DNA of 64,000 bases from Phycisphaerae bacterium (GTDB lineage: Bacteria > Planctomycetota > Phycisphaerae > Phycisphaerales > UBA1924). The notes below the pieces were generated by a model. That model had not been told where the DNA came from. It did no database searches and saw nothing but the letters and a program-made list of their open reading frames with translations. Made by a program: the position numbers and the translations under genes. This document shows positions 9,739-18,783 of the stretch, piece by piece. The stretch covers positions 230,380-294,379 of the forward strand of contig BJHL01000001.1 in assembly GCA_014192545.1 (NCBI GenBank), given 5' to 3'. Within the stretch, counting starts at the first letter, position 1. Every line of letters begins with the position of its first letter.

Positions 9739-11016
9739 ATGAAGATTTCCGTCGTCACCTCGCTTTTGCTCGCCTCCCCCGTCTTGGCCCAATGCACGGG
9801 CACATTCGTACAGTCCCCCATGTCCGCCGTTGGCGTCGATCGCCGCGTGCTGGGTACCGCACTATGGGACCCTGACGGCGCAGGCCCGCTCACGCTGACA
9901 CCCGTCATCGTCGGGGATTTTGAGACCACCGGCACGCAGCCACTCTCGCGCGTTGGGATGTGGAACGGCAGCGCGTGGGTAAATCTGGGAGCGGGCTTTG
10001 ACACCTCCGCACAGTGCGTCCATGTCACTGGGTCCAATCAACTCTTCGTTGGCGGCACCTTCACCACTTCGGGTGCAACTTCCGTCAGTCGTATCGCTCG
10101 CTTCGATGGCACCAACTGGCAGCCACTGGGCACGGGCACAAACAGCACCGTGTTCGCCATCACCTCTACGCCCAATGGCGCAATTTACGCTGGCGGATGG
10201 TTCACGCGAGCAGGGAGCGCGTTCAACTCGCGCGTTGCGCAGTTTGTCAACAATCAGTGGTTCGTTCCGGGCGGGCAGCCATCCAACGACTGGGTGTGGG
10301 ATCTCACCTCCCGCCCTAACGGCGTGGTCATCGCAGGCGGTGCATTCTCCTTCATGGGCTCGACCAGCGCCTTCAAGCTCGCGCAGTTCAATGGCGTCAA
10401 CTGGAGCACCGTGGGCGGCAGCCTCACCAACGGCTTGGAGGTCTACGAGACATTTCTCATGCCCAACGGCGACCTGATCATCTCCGGCAACTTCACGCAG
10501 GTTAACGGCGTGAATGCGAAGAACGTCGCACGTTTCGATGGCACGCAGTGGCACCCTATGGCAGCGGGCTTCGATAGTAACGCGCGGGACTTTGCCGTCA
10601 TCGATGGCGTTCTCTACGCCGCCAACGCTGTGCCGACAGGTACGCCCTTCGCCTCCAACGTGCTCAAATGGGAAGGTGGCGCATGGAACGTGGTAGCGAC
10701 GGCCAATGGCACGATCTTTGAACTGCTCGCCCTTCCTAATGGCGACCTGCTTGTCGGGGGACAGTTCACACAGTTCATGGGCCAGCCCGCGCAGAATATC
10801 GCCATCTTCCGTCCCGGGTGCGCGTGCGACAGCATTGACTTCAACCGCAACGGCGTCTTTCCGGAAGATCAAGATGTCATTGACTTCTTCAACGTGCTCG
10901 CCGGCGCTGCATGCGGCACCTGCAGCGACATCGACTTCAACAACAACAGTGTCTTCCCTGAAGACCAGGATGTGATTGACTTCTTCAACGTGCTTGCAGG
11001 CGGGACCTGCCAGTGA
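9739..11016 (+). CDS. Secreted beta-propeller-like protein with dockerin-like C-terminus
   Basis: 425 residues. A short signal peptide ends at SPVLAQ. The body holds about seven repeats of roughly 45 residues with the recurring pattern (V/I)ARFDGTxWxPLG...GxLYxGGxFT, as in WD/kelch-like or delta-60-type propellers. It ends with CDSIDFNRNGVFPEDQD and CSDIDFNNNSVFPEDQD dockerin-like units. No catalytic residues are apparent; a structural or binding role at the cell surface is inferred. The start lies only 22 nt after the upstream terminator, and the ribosome site is poor. Confidence 0.78.
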   Translation: MKISVVTSLLLASPVLAQCTGTFVQSPMSAVGVDRRVLGTALWDPDGAGPLTLTPVIVGDFETTGTQPLSRVGMWNGSAWVNLGAGFDTSAQCVHVTGSNQLFVGGTFTTSGATSVSRIARFDGTNWQPLGTGTNSTVFAITSTPNGAIYAGGWFTRAGSAFNSRVAQFVNNQWFVPGGQPSNDWVWDLTSRPNGVVIAGGAFSFMGSTSAFKLAQFNGVNWSTVGGSLTNGLEVYETFLMPNGDLIISGNFTQVNGVNAKNVARFDGTQWHPMAAGFDSNARDFAVIDGVLYAANAVPTGTPFASNVLKWEGGAWNVVATANGTIFELLALPNGDLLVGGQFTQFMGQPAQNIAIFRPGCACDSIDFNRNGVFPEDQDVIDFFNVLAGAACGTCSDIDFNNNSVFPEDQDVIDFFNVLAGGTCQ

Positions 11017-11024
11017 TGCGGGTG

Positions 11025-11270
11025 TCAGTTTCCGCCGCAACTCCCCGGCTTCTTCCCGCACCCACAACTCCCGCTATGCACATGCCCGCCGCTGCTTGAC
11101 CATGGCAGCCCCACACTCTTCTCGCCGCCAGTGGACGAGAACGTGCTCTGCTTGCGCACAAACGTCCGGCCTTTGCCGTCAGGATCGCTCACCGGCGCGT
11201 CGGCCTGGCTCATGGGGCGCAGCAGTTCAAGCACGGTTCCGTCATCGGCGATGTATTCGTAAAGTGGCAT
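11025..11270 (-). CDS. FmdB-like small protein with degenerate zinc ribbon
   Basis: 81 residues starting MPLYEY, the signature N-terminus of FmdB-family zinc-ribbon regulators. The usual two CxxC pairs are missing: where Cys is expected the protein reads IADDGTVLE and VSDPDGKG. A Cys/Gly-rich tail (SCGCGKKPGSCGG) is present instead. The ATG at 11270 follows a GAGGGA site; an upstream in-frame start at 11288 would add six residues and lacks such a site. It is convergent with the propeller gene (8-nt gap). Role unknown; metal binding through the tail is possible. Confidence 0.65.
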   Translation of the reverse strand: MPLYEYIADDGTVLELLRPMSQADAPVSDPDGKGRTFVRKQSTFSSTGGEKSVGLPWSSSGGHVHSGSCGCGKKPGSCGGN

Positions 11271-11309
11271 GATTCCCTCGCGAAACAAAGCGTCTCGCGA
11301 GAAATGATA

Positions 11310-12200
11310 TCACGGCGTTGCACGTGGATTCGTGATCCATCCAAACGGCCGGCGCAGATCGTTCAAGCCCGGCGGTTCCATTCGTATCCAGCCGCGTTGC
11401 CCCGCCGCGTACAAGTCCCACGCGCGCGTATCGCCCGATTCTTCAACGAGCCGCTCGACACCAGAAGGTGGCTTGAAGACTGCCGCGTGACCTTCGAGGA
11501 AACCCATCGCCGACGCGCGGTTGTGCCGCGTCTCAAACTGGTCGTCGTTGGTAAACAGGCCGTCTTGATTCTCGGGGTTCGACGTATTGCCGTTGTAGAA
11601 GGGCGTTGACTCTTCGACAAACATCGGCACACCTGAAAATCGCGTGATTGCGAGCGTGGGCGTAGCAACTTCGGGCGGCTGCGCACTCAGCGTGAAAATG
11701 CCTGGCGTTGTCAGATATCCAACCTGTACCACCATGCCCAGGCGTGCGCCTTGCATGCGACGCATGAACGTGTAATCAAAGTCAACGCCCGACTGCCCGC
11801 CCCACAAGTTGTTGTTCGCCTGCGTCTCCTCGCCACGCGAATTGCGTCGCCGGTTTGTCGGGCATTCTCCAACCTTCTCCACGTTGTCCACGTACTTGTA
11901 AATCAAACCAGGGCCCGCACGGTTCGGATCGTCCTCTGCAGGCAATCTCGCCCAGACTGTGTAGTTTGCATTCGTCGGCCCCATCCGACGAATCGAATCC
12001 CAGATGATGTCCTTCGAGTCATTCGCGTAGAGATTCGTCGCCAGACCAAAGCTGCGGAGATTCGCCAGGCACTTGGTGAATCTCGCCTGTTCGCGCGCAG
12101 AACTCAACGACGGCAAGAGCAAGCCAATGAGAATCGCGATGATCGCGATGACCACTAACAACTCAATAAGCGTGAATGCTTGCCGTCGTGATTGCATCAT
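11310..12200 (-). CDS. Type II secretion/pilin-like pseudopilin with prepilin cleavage motif
   Basis: 296 residues. [20 protein letters not shown] gives the prepilin peptidase site, with Phe+1, Glu+5 and a hydrophobic N-terminal helix. The body has the planctomycete pseudopilin features: [17 protein letters not shown] after the helix and, near the end, a [12 protein letters not shown] segment resembling the DGHV-type motif of that group. The ATG at 12200 is preceded by AGGGAGGTT. These proteins are abundant in planctomycetes and their individual roles are mostly unknown; a minor pseudopilin is most likely. It lies downstream of, and may be transcribed with, the gene ending at 12316. Confidence 0.87.
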   Translation of the reverse strand: MMQSRRQAFTLIELLVVIAIIAILIGLLLPSLSSAREQARFTKCLANLRSFGLATNLYANDSKDIIWDSIRRMGPTNANYTVWARLPAEDDPNRAGPGLIYKYVDNVEKVGECPTNRRRNSRGEETQANNNLWGGQSGVDFDYTFMRRMQGARLGMVVQVGYLTTPGIFTLSAQPPEVATPTLAITRFSGVPMFVEESTPFYNGNTSNPENQDGLFTNDDQFETRHNRASAMGFLEGHAAVFKPPSGVERLVEESGDTRAWDLYAAGQRGWIRMEPPGLNDLRRPFGWITNPRATP

Positions 12201-12315
12201 CGCGAACCTCCCTGCATGATGTGAGAAAACCGAAAACTGCACGGCAGGCAAGAACAAGTTTCAGCCTGCCGCGCAGAGATGATGAGTACTCCGCCTTCGC
12301 GGAGAGGGAAACGAA

Positions 12316-13935
12316 TTATGGGCACTGACCGCCAGCAAGAACGTTGAAGAAGTCAATCACGTCTTGATCTTCGGGGAAGACGCCGTTGTTGTTGAAGTCG
12401 ATGTCCTGGCAGCCTGCGATGGCGTCGCAGGTGGCAGGGGTGCCGCCAGCGAGCACATCAAAGAAGTCGATCACGTCTTGATCTTCGGGGAAGACGCCGT
12501 TCTGGTTGAAGTCGATGGTGTTGCAACCAGCCACGCCCACCAGCGTGCCTTCGAGGACCACATCATCGATGTAGCCTTCGCCCAGCGACTCAGGGAACGC
12601 GCCTGCAGCAACGTTGATTTCAACGAACGCAGCGTACACGTCGTTCGGTGGTGCACCAAAGGCCGGTACGTTGAGTGTCGGCGTGCTGAAGAGTTGATAC
12701 GCACCGTTGGTGCCGTTGGCAATCACGCCCAAGGGAGCCTGAGCCACGATGCCGCCCGCGCCGTTAAGAATGCGAAGTGCGTAGAACCCAACCGCGCCCG
12801 GGCCAAACGTGTAACGACCGCGGAACGAGAGTTTGAGCGTGCTGTTCTGCTCAAGTGAAAGACCGCCTTCATTCACCGTGTTCTGCGAGATGACTGCGTT
12901 GCCGCCGATGGCGGCCCCACCTGCCGCGACGAGGTAGTGAGCAAACTCGCCCGTGCGTGGGAACGCACTATCGCGCTGTGCGAGCGACGCTGCGCCGCCG
13001 CCTGCGCCGCGGTTCCAACCCAAGGCTTCAAACGCGCCACCGAAGCCAGCGGTTTCAAAGCCGCCGTTGAAGATGATGTTGGTGATGATTGGACAGGGGT
13101 TGGACGCGCACGTGGTGTTGTCTCCTTGATACGTGCCCGTGCACGCAGCTTGCGTGGTGATCGAGCAGACGTTGTCAACACAGCAGGCACCAGTCACGGG
13201 GGGCAGACAGGGGTTGCCGCTGCATGAAGTGCCATTGCCCAGATATGTGCCCGTGCAGTTGGCCTGCGTTGTGATGGAGCATGTCGTGCCCGTGCAGCAA
13301 GCACCAGTCACGATACCGCCGATCACGGAGCCGTCGATGATGACATCATCGATGAGTGCTTCAGCCGATGAACCGACAAACGCGCCGCCCGCGACGTTGA
13401 GTTCAACAAACGCGGTGTAGCTGTCGTTGGGAGCTGCGCCAATGGCAGGCACGGTCACAGGGCCGAGCGTGAAGGTCTGATACGCGCCGCCCGTGCCGTT
13501 CGTAATAACGCCCAGTGGCGTCTGAGCGACAATCTGGCCCGCGCTGTTGAGAATCCGCAGAACACGGAAACCAACACCGCCAGGTCCGAGGTTGTAGTTG
13601 CCGCGATACGAAACGCTCACGGTGCTTCCGCCCACGAGAGAGGGCAGGCCGCCATCCAAGACAGTCGATTGCGCAATCGACGCGTTCGCACCAATCCCGT
13701 TCGAACCCAACGCCACGAGTCGGTGGGCTGCCGAGCCGCTGTTTGCGCCGGTCAACACACGCTCGGAAAGCGAACCTGGAGCTCCTGAAACAGTTTCGGT
13801 CCAAGCCGCCGAATCGGTCGCGCCGCCGCTACCTGCATTTTCAAAGCTTCCGTTGGTGGCCAAATCGGCCCCCATCACCATCGCCGGCACACTCAGAAAA
13901 GTGCCTGAAACCAGACAAATCCACGCCTTTTTCAT
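12316..13935 (-). CDS. Secreted protein with duplicated domain, Cys-rich modules and dockerin-like tail
   Basis: 539 residues. Signal peptide about 1-22 (MKKAWICLVSG...MGA). Two copies of a domain of about 165 residues start NGSFENAG and NGGFETAG and end IDDVIIDG and IDDVVLEG, a carbohydrate-binding-like beta-sandwich pattern. Between them sit two Cys-rich modules of about 33 residues (GACCTGTTCSITTQ..., GACCVDNVCSITTQ...). Two dockerin-like repeats close the protein, separated by a GTPATCDAIAGC linker. The ATG at 13935 follows GAGGAG; the longer in-frame GTG at 13998 lacks support. Likely an exported adhesin or polymer-binding protein. Confidence 0.8.
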   Translation of the reverse strand: MKKAWICLVSGTFLSVPAMVMGADLATNGSFENAGSGGATDSAAWTETVSGAPGSLSERVLTGANSGSAAHRLVALGSNGIGANASIAQSTVLDGGLPSLVGGSTVSVSYRGNYNLGPGGVGFRVLRILNSAGQIVAQTPLGVITNGTGGAYQTFTLGPVTVPAIGAAPNDSYTAFVELNVAGGAFVGSSAEALIDDVIIDGSVIGGIVTGACCTGTTCSITTQANCTGTYLGNGTSCSGNPCLPPVTGACCVDNVCSITTQAACTGTYQGDNTTCASNPCPIITNIIFNGGFETAGFGGAFEALGWNRGAGGGAASLAQRDSAFPRTGEFAHYLVAAGGAAIGGNAVISQNTVNEGGLSLEQNSTLKLSFRGRYTFGPGAVGFYALRILNGAGGIVAQAPLGVIANGTNGAYQLFSTPTLNVPAFGAPPNDVYAAFVEINVAAGAFPESLGEGYIDDVVLEGTLVGVAGCNTIDFNQNGVFPEDQDVIDFFDVLAGGTPATCDAIAGCQDIDFNNNGVFPEDQDVIDFFNVLAGGQCP

Positions 13936-14185
13936 GATCGATTCTCCTCGATGCTCCCTGCTCCCCAGCACACCGAGACTCGTGTCACGGACACGCACAC
14001 GAAAGTGTTGCAGAAACAGTTTCAGGCAGCCTAAGGGATTTTACCTATAATCACAAGGCCCGATTCCAATAATTTGGAACTTTTTCTGTACCAAGTACAC
14101 ACTGCTCCCCCAAAGCGGTGGAACGCATACGAAATACGACTGGATACCTACCAGCGTCACCCCAACAAACAAAGTCCTGCGACCC
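13936..14185. other. Intergenic stretch, no gene seen
   Basis: A divergent-free spacer between two minus-strand genes. It holds the leader of the secreted-protein gene and an AT-richer patch around 14060-14110. I see no clear terminator for a rightward gene, no RNA gene and no coding pattern. Confidence 0.5.
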
Positions 14186-15622
14186 TTAGCCGCGCCACGC
14201 CCACTTCGTCGCTTGCAACGTCTCACGCACCACCTTCTCGTGCTCTTCGTACCCCTTCCGGCCCATCAATCCAAACGTCGCCTGCTTCCCCGTCTCCACC
14301 GCCGGCTGGTTGTACGCGTCCACGCCCAGCAGCAACCCCGCATACGCCGTCGCAATCTGCCACAGGTTGATGAACTGGCCCACGTGGTACTCGTCCACCT
14401 GCGGGAAGGTGATCGTGAAGTTGGGTCGCAGGCTTTCGACGAGCGCGTACTCGGTCGCACGCCGCTCAGCGTTGAGCAAGTCGCCCATCTTTTTGCCTTC
14501 CAGATATTGCAGCGCATCCACGCCCAGGCCCGTGGGAATCTCAACCTCGCGTGAGAACTTCTCAACCGCGACCAGGCCAATCACTTTGTCATTGGGCCCT
14601 TCGCGATACAACTGAATCTGGCTGTGCTGATCCGTCGCGCCCAGTGCCTTGATGGGTGTGAACCCCGCAAACACCTCGCGACCCTGCGTGTCCTTCTCCT
14701 TACCCAAACTCTCGGCCCACAACTGGCGGAACCAGTCCGCCAACAGATACAAGTTGTTGGCGTAAGGCATCATCACATGGTTTGGCTTGCCCTTGGCAGT
14801 ACCCATCTCCACCAACATGCTCGCCAGCAGTGCCGCAGGGTTCTCCAGCATTTTCTCGCGACTACACGCCGCGTCCATGTCCTTCGCGCCCTCAAGCATC
14901 GCATCAATATCAATGCCGCACATCGCCGCACTGAACAAGCCAACAGGCGACAGCACACTAAACCGCCCGCCCACGCCATCAGGCACAGGCAACGTCAAGA
15001 ACTTCTCGGCGTCGCAAATCTTCCGCATCGTGCCCTTCGCCGGGTCTGTCACCGCGACGATGTTGCCGCCATACGCACTGCCCAAACGCTTTTTGAGCAT
15101 TTCGCGAATGATCATGAACTGCGCCGCAGTCTCTGCCGTTTCGCCGCTCTTGCTGATGACATTGAACAGCGTCTTCTCGACGCCGCCGTTTGCTTCGCAC
15201 AGATCCATGATGCTGCCGAAGTACGCGGGATCGACATTGTCAATCACAAACAGCCGCGGGCCGTTGCGCTTGCCACCAGCGGATGTACTGCCCATCATGT
15301 TCCACGTGGGCGAATTGAGCGCACTCTGCACCGCGATGTTTCCCAGCGCGCTGCCGCCAATGCCCAGCACCACCATGTTCTCGAAGTTGCGCTGCTTGCA
15401 CGCACTCACGGCGGCCTTCACGCCGCGCACATGCTCGCCGCGCATCGGGTCATTCGTCAGCTCGCGCCACCGCTCCCAGCCCGTGCCGCGAGTCTGCGCC
15501 AGCTTGCGCGTAGCAACAGTCGCCGCCGCACTAGCGGGCGAGTTGCCATCAAAGAAACCTTCTTCCAAACCATGTTCCGCGACGCGATCTTCAAGGCAGT
15601 TGGCAAAGTCGATGTGCAGCAT
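14186..15622 (-). CDS. pgi: Glucose-6-phosphate isomerase
   Basis: 478 residues. Catalyses glucose-6-phosphate to fructose-6-phosphate in glycolysis and gluconeogenesis. Phosphosugar-binding GIGGSALGN and SKSGETAETAAQF, LLADWFRQLWAESLGKE and the C-terminal signature VDAYNQPAVETGK are all present. Start set at MLHIDFAN (15622); the frame is open further upstream but that part reads as low-complexity Arg/Gly/Trp and overlaps the next gene, so it is not used. The length fits the shorter bacterial/archaeal PGI group rather than the 550-residue type. It follows the transporter gene in the same direction (82-nt gap). Confidence 0.93.
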   Translation of the reverse strand: MLHIDFANCLEDRVAEHGLEEGFFDGNSPASAAATVATRKLAQTRGTGWERWRELTNDPMRGEHVRGVKAAVSACKQRNFENMVVLGIGGSALGNIAVQSALNSPTWNMMGSTSAGGKRNGPRLFVIDNVDPAYFGSIMDLCEANGGVEKTLFNVISKSGETAETAAQFMIIREMLKKRLGSAYGGNIVAVTDPAKGTMRKICDAEKFLTLPVPDGVGGRFSVLSPVGLFSAAMCGIDIDAMLEGAKDMDAACSREKMLENPAALLASMLVEMGTAKGKPNHVMMPYANNLYLLADWFRQLWAESLGKEKDTQGREVFAGFTPIKALGATDQHSQIQLYREGPNDKVIGLVAVEKFSREVEIPTGLGVDALQYLEGKKMGDLLNAERRATEYALVESLRPNFTITFPQVDEYHVGQFINLWQIATAYAGLLLGVDAYNQPAVETGKQATFGLMGRKGYEEHEKVVRETLQATKWAWRG

Positions 15623-15651
15623 GTCCCGAAAGTAGGCTAGCCACCAACGAG

Positions 15652-15683
15652 CCACCGACCCGCCGCTCTGGGCGGATCGGTGG
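15652..15683. repeat. Perfect-ended hairpin between pgi and the transporter gene
   Basis: CCACCGACCCGCC and GGGCGGATCGGTGG pair around a GCTCT loop. The outer bases read CCACC and GGTGG, the same foot sequence as the dispersed hairpin family of this window, but the arm lengths differ. No T-run follows on either strand, so it is not a standard terminator. Confidence 0.6.
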
Positions 15684-15704
15684 ATCGCCCCTGCAACCCC
15701 ACTT

Positions 15705-16982
15705 TCACACTCGCTCCGCCTTAGCCCGCCTCCCCAACCACCACGCCACCCCCGCCCACACCCCCGCGGTCGCAACACCCAGCCACGCTGTTCCCGCAAC
15801 ACCCAAGTTCAGCGCCGCATGCAGCGACGCCGACGTCGCATCGCCGCCGCGATACACGAACGTATCGATAATCGCCTTCGCCTTGTACTTCTGCTCACGC
15901 GGCACATTCGTCCACAGCATGTCGCGACACGGCCGCGTCACGCCGTACTCACCCACGCGCCGCACAATCATCACCCCCACCACCATCGCAAACGTCGGGC
16001 TCATTGCGACCGCCGCGAATCCCACCATCATCAGGAGCGGCATCGACACGAGCAACACACCGAACCCAAATCGCTTAAAAAGCCGACTGAAAATCAGCAT
16101 TTGCAAAACCAGTGACGCGGCCTGCACCCAGAAATCGATCGTGCTGAAATACGCCACACGCTCATCACGATTCGCAAACGCGCTGTTCACGAGCTTGAGC
16201 TGCTCCACGTATAAAAACGTACTCACCCACGTCAGCAGCAACACAAACAACGCAACGCCCAGCAAATATCGCGACGTCGCGACCGCAACAAACCCGCTCC
16301 ACATGCCGCCACCCAGCGCAGCATCGCGATCCTTCGCCACCGCCGCACTCATGCTTTCGCCTTCTATCACCGGCGCCCGGCGATGCAGCCCAAGCAGCAC
16401 CATCATCGCAACCAGCGACAACGCGAGCAACCCCGCCGCCACAAGCAGCAACGCAAACGCGCCGATGCGCGTCGCAAGCACACTGCCCAGCGCAGGCCCC
16501 GCGATGCCACCACACGACAAACCGGCGGCGATAAACCCGAACATGCGTCCCGCCTGCTCGCGCGTGAAGATGTCGGCCATGAGCGACCAGAAAACCGCGA
16601 CGACAAATAAGTTGAAAACGCTGACCCACACGAAGTACGCGCGCCCCGCCGCGATGTGCGATGCCGAACCTTCTGCCGAGTACGAAAGCCACGCCCAGAA
16701 GGCGACCAAATTCAGACAGAAAAATCCATACACCCACGGCAAGAACGCCGTCCGCCGAAATCGCGACGTGAGCCACCCATACACCGGCTGCACCACCAAC
16801 ATCGCCGCGAACGTGCCCCAAAACAACTCGGCGATCTTGTCAAAGTCCCCCGCGCCAATGGCATCACGCACAGGCCGCAGCATCATGTACGCCGTGAACA
16901 TGCAAAAGACAGTGCCAAACGCCGCCAGCAGCAGCGGCAGCTCAACCGGCTTGACCACAACCACGCGCGACAACCCGCGCAC
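15705..16982 (-). CDS. ATP/ADP-translocase-like (MFS-type) membrane transporter
   Basis: About 425 residues with 11-12 predicted membrane helices. The N-terminal block PVELPLLLAAF...YMMLRPVRDAIG and the FFCLNLVAF segment match the bacterial NTP/NDP-exchanger-like branch of MFS proteins. The substrate is not evident; most free-living members are uncharacterised. Start chosen at the GTG at 16982 (site GGGGA 7 nt upstream; homologous proteins start just before this point). An ATG at 17093 is possible but would run into the divergent gene's start region and add 37 charged residues. Upstream of, and possibly co-transcribed with, pgi. Confidence 0.78.
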   Translation of the reverse strand: MRGLSRVVVVKPVELPLLLAAFGTVFCMFTAYMMLRPVRDAIGAGDFDKIAELFWGTFAAMLVVQPVYGWLTSRFRRTAFLPWVYGFFCLNLVAFWAWLSYSAEGSASHIAAGRAYFVWVSVFNLFVVAVFWSLMADIFTREQAGRMFGFIAAGLSCGGIAGPALGSVLATRIGAFALLLVAAGLLALSLVAMMVLLGLHRRAPVIEGESMSAAVAKDRDAALGGGMWSGFVAVATSRYLLGVALFVLLLTWVSTFLYVEQLKLVNSAFANRDERVAYFSTIDFWVQAASLVLQMLIFSRLFKRFGFGVLLVSMPLLMMVGFAAVAMSPTFAMVVGVMIVRRVGEYGVTRPCRDMLWTNVPREQKYKAKAIIDTFVYRGGDATSASLHAALNLGVAGTAWLGVATAGVWAGVAWWLGRRAKAERV

Positions 16983-17102
16983 GAAAAAATCCCCGCGCTC
17001 CGCCAACGCACACACGCCTTTCGACCAATCCGCGTGGGCGGTGTACGCGTCAAGACGTGCTGAGTTACGCAACTTCAGCCGTCGAGCGTGCAACGATCAA
17101 GT

Positions 17103-17702
17103 ATGATCGCGAACGTATCAATGACTATCTCATATCTCATCAGCCAAGCACCGGCACGGGCAGAAGTACAAATCCCAACAAGCTTGCTCGGCATTGCCGC
17201 CGGCATCGCTGTGCTGATTATTGCTCTTGGAGGTCTCGCTCTGCTACTGCAGAAATTGTTCGCAGTACGAACTGCTCCGCTGCGTGAATCAAGTTATCAA
17301 CGTGTTGCGTCACTGTTCACGCCCGCTGAACTTCACTTCTACAACGTACTGCGATCCGCCGTGCAGCCCACCCATGTCATCATGGCCAAAGTCCGTATCG
17401 CAGACCTGATCAAACCAGTCGCCGCGGGTACAGCTTTCCGGTCTGCATTTAACAAAATTTCCGCCAAACACGCAGATTTCGTGCTGTGCGATGCACAATC
17501 CATGACGCCACTACTCGTAATCGAACTCGACGACGCATCGCACTCGCGCGAAAGTCGACTCGCTCGCGACGAATTCGTTGATCGCGTTTATGCCGACGCG
17601 CAGTTACCGATCCTCCACATCAAGGTCCGCGCCAGCTACTCGCCCACTGAACTTCGCGATCAAATCTCCATATCTCTCGATGCACCCGCTCAATCTCCGT
17701 GA
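17103..17702 (+). CDS. Membrane-anchored DUF2726 protein
   Basis: About 199 residues: one N-terminal helix (around 25-50, LLGIAAGIAVLIIALGGLALLL), then a cytoplasmic domain typical of DUF2726 (SLFTPAELHFYNVL, FDFVLCD-like ADFVLCD, LLVIELDDASH, LPILHIKV). The family is predicted to have a restriction-endonuclease-like fold; the Glu and Asp of VIELDDASH would fit a catalytic strand, but activity is unproven. The start is uncertain: no clear ribosome site precedes the ATG at 17103; the ATG at 17121 or a GTG at 17088 are alternatives. It converges with the S24 repressor gene (4-nt gap). Confidence 0.8.
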   Translation: MIANVSMTISYLISQAPARAEVQIPTSLLGIAAGIAVLIIALGGLALLLQKLFAVRTAPLRESSYQRVASLFTPAELHFYNVLRSAVQPTHVIMAKVRIADLIKPVAAGTAFRSAFNKISAKHADFVLCDAQSMTPLLVIELDDASHSRESRLARDEFVDRVYADAQLPILHIKVRASYSPTELRDQISISLDAPAQSP

Positions 17703-17706
17703 TACC

Positions 17707-18579
17707 TCACCCAATCTTTCTTATCACACTCACCGCCGCATACAACCCCGCCACCTTCTCCCGCTCATACGTCTGCGGCGCATACTTGTTGTTGAGCGGC
17801 TGCAACCGGATGCGCTCCACCGGCGACGCCGTCTTGTCGCGCGGGTCGGGTGCTTGCTCAAAGTACACGCGCTTGAACGTCGTCTGGTGATCAGGCTCAA
17901 TCCGCACGAAGCAATCGCTGCCGCTGCGAACTTGCCTTGCGGGACTGAACACCACGACATCCCCCTCCACATACGTCGGCTCCATGCTGTCGCCCACCAC
18001 GCGCGCCGCAAACGCGTCGGCATCGTGCAAATCAGGGCAACGCACATACTCATCTGCCACGCGCGCCGGATATCCCAAGTCCGTGAACTCCGTCGGATAC
18101 CCCGCCGCCACACTATTAATCAGCGGCACCTCAAGCGGCAACGGCAGAGGCGTCGCATTCGTGTTCACATCAGGCGTGAGTCGCGACGCAAACTTCGCAA
18201 GTTCGCCACTGCGATACAGCTCATCAATCGAACCGTTCTTCGCGAGCATCGCGCGCAGTTGCTGCGTAGCCAAGCCATCACGCTGCATCGCCGCAACGTC
18301 TCGCTGCACATGCACGCCGCCCGCTTCCAAACTGCGCTGCCAGCGACCCGCCGTCAGCAACAAATCTGCCTGCATGCCCAGCACCAATTCGATTTTCGAA
18401 AGCACCTCGTCACCCGGCGCGGTGCGATGCCCGTTTTCTATCGCCGACAAATAGCTCTTCGCGCAGCCCACCGCGTCGGCCACTTGCGCCAGCGTCATGC
18501 CGCGTTGCTCACGAGCTGTTCGAAGCAAAATACCCACCCGTGCGGGTGCTGAGAACTGATTGCGGTCCGCTTCAGACAT
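17707..18579 (-). CDS. XRE-family / S24 peptidase repressor (phage CI/LexA-like)
   Basis: 290 residues. N-terminal HTH (about 15-70, LRTAREQRGMTLAQVADAVGCAKSYLS) and C-terminal S24 self-cleaving domain: nucleophile Ser198 in VGDSMEPT and general-base Lys236 in TTFKRVY. A candidate cleavage site is Ala159-Gly160 in SVAAGYP. Proteins of this build repress phage or SOS-type operons and are inactivated after DNA damage via RecA. The ATG at 18579 follows GAGGAGGG. It is divergent from the phage-like genes to the right; a palindrome at 18721-18738 in the shared region is a plausible operator. The likely target is the cassette 18784-22579. Confidence 0.88.
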   Translation of the reverse strand: MSEADRNQFSAPARVGILLRTAREQRGMTLAQVADAVGCAKSYLSAIENGHRTAPGDEVLSKIELVLGMQADLLLTAGRWQRSLEAGGVHVQRDVAAMQRDGLATQQLRAMLAKNGSIDELYRSGELAKFASRLTPDVNTNATPLPLPLEVPLINSVAAGYPTEFTDLGYPARVADEYVRCPDLHDADAFAARVVGDSMEPTYVEGDVVVFSPARQVRSGSDCFVRIEPDHQTTFKRVYFEQAPDPRDKTASPVERIRLQPLNNKYAPQTYEREKVAGLYAAVSVIRKIG

Positions 18580-18720
18580 GGAAAACCCTCCTCGAAGCAC
18601 CCTCACCGGTCGGCTGTGAATAAATCACGCGACGACTCACCGGAACTGTGCGCTGATTCTTGGTATATACCGTACATCACCCTTGCAAATCTGTCAAGAG
18701 CTGTGTAGATTATTCTCCAT

Positions 18721-18738
18721 GTTCACTGTTTGGTGAAC
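18721..18738. promoter_or_regulatory. Candidate operator palindrome for the S24 repressor
   Basis: GTTCAC-TGTTTG-GTGAAC is a perfect 6-bp inverted repeat with a 6-nt centre, lying in the 204-nt divergent region between the repressor gene and the double-HTH gene, 45 nt before the latter's start. Its size and place suit a dimeric HTH regulator. The nearby AT-rich stretch 18655-18720 probably holds the promoters. Binding is inferred. Confidence 0.45.
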
Positions 18739-18783
18739 TATCGGTTGGAGACTGATAGGATTTGAATCCCCCGGAGGTGGTCC

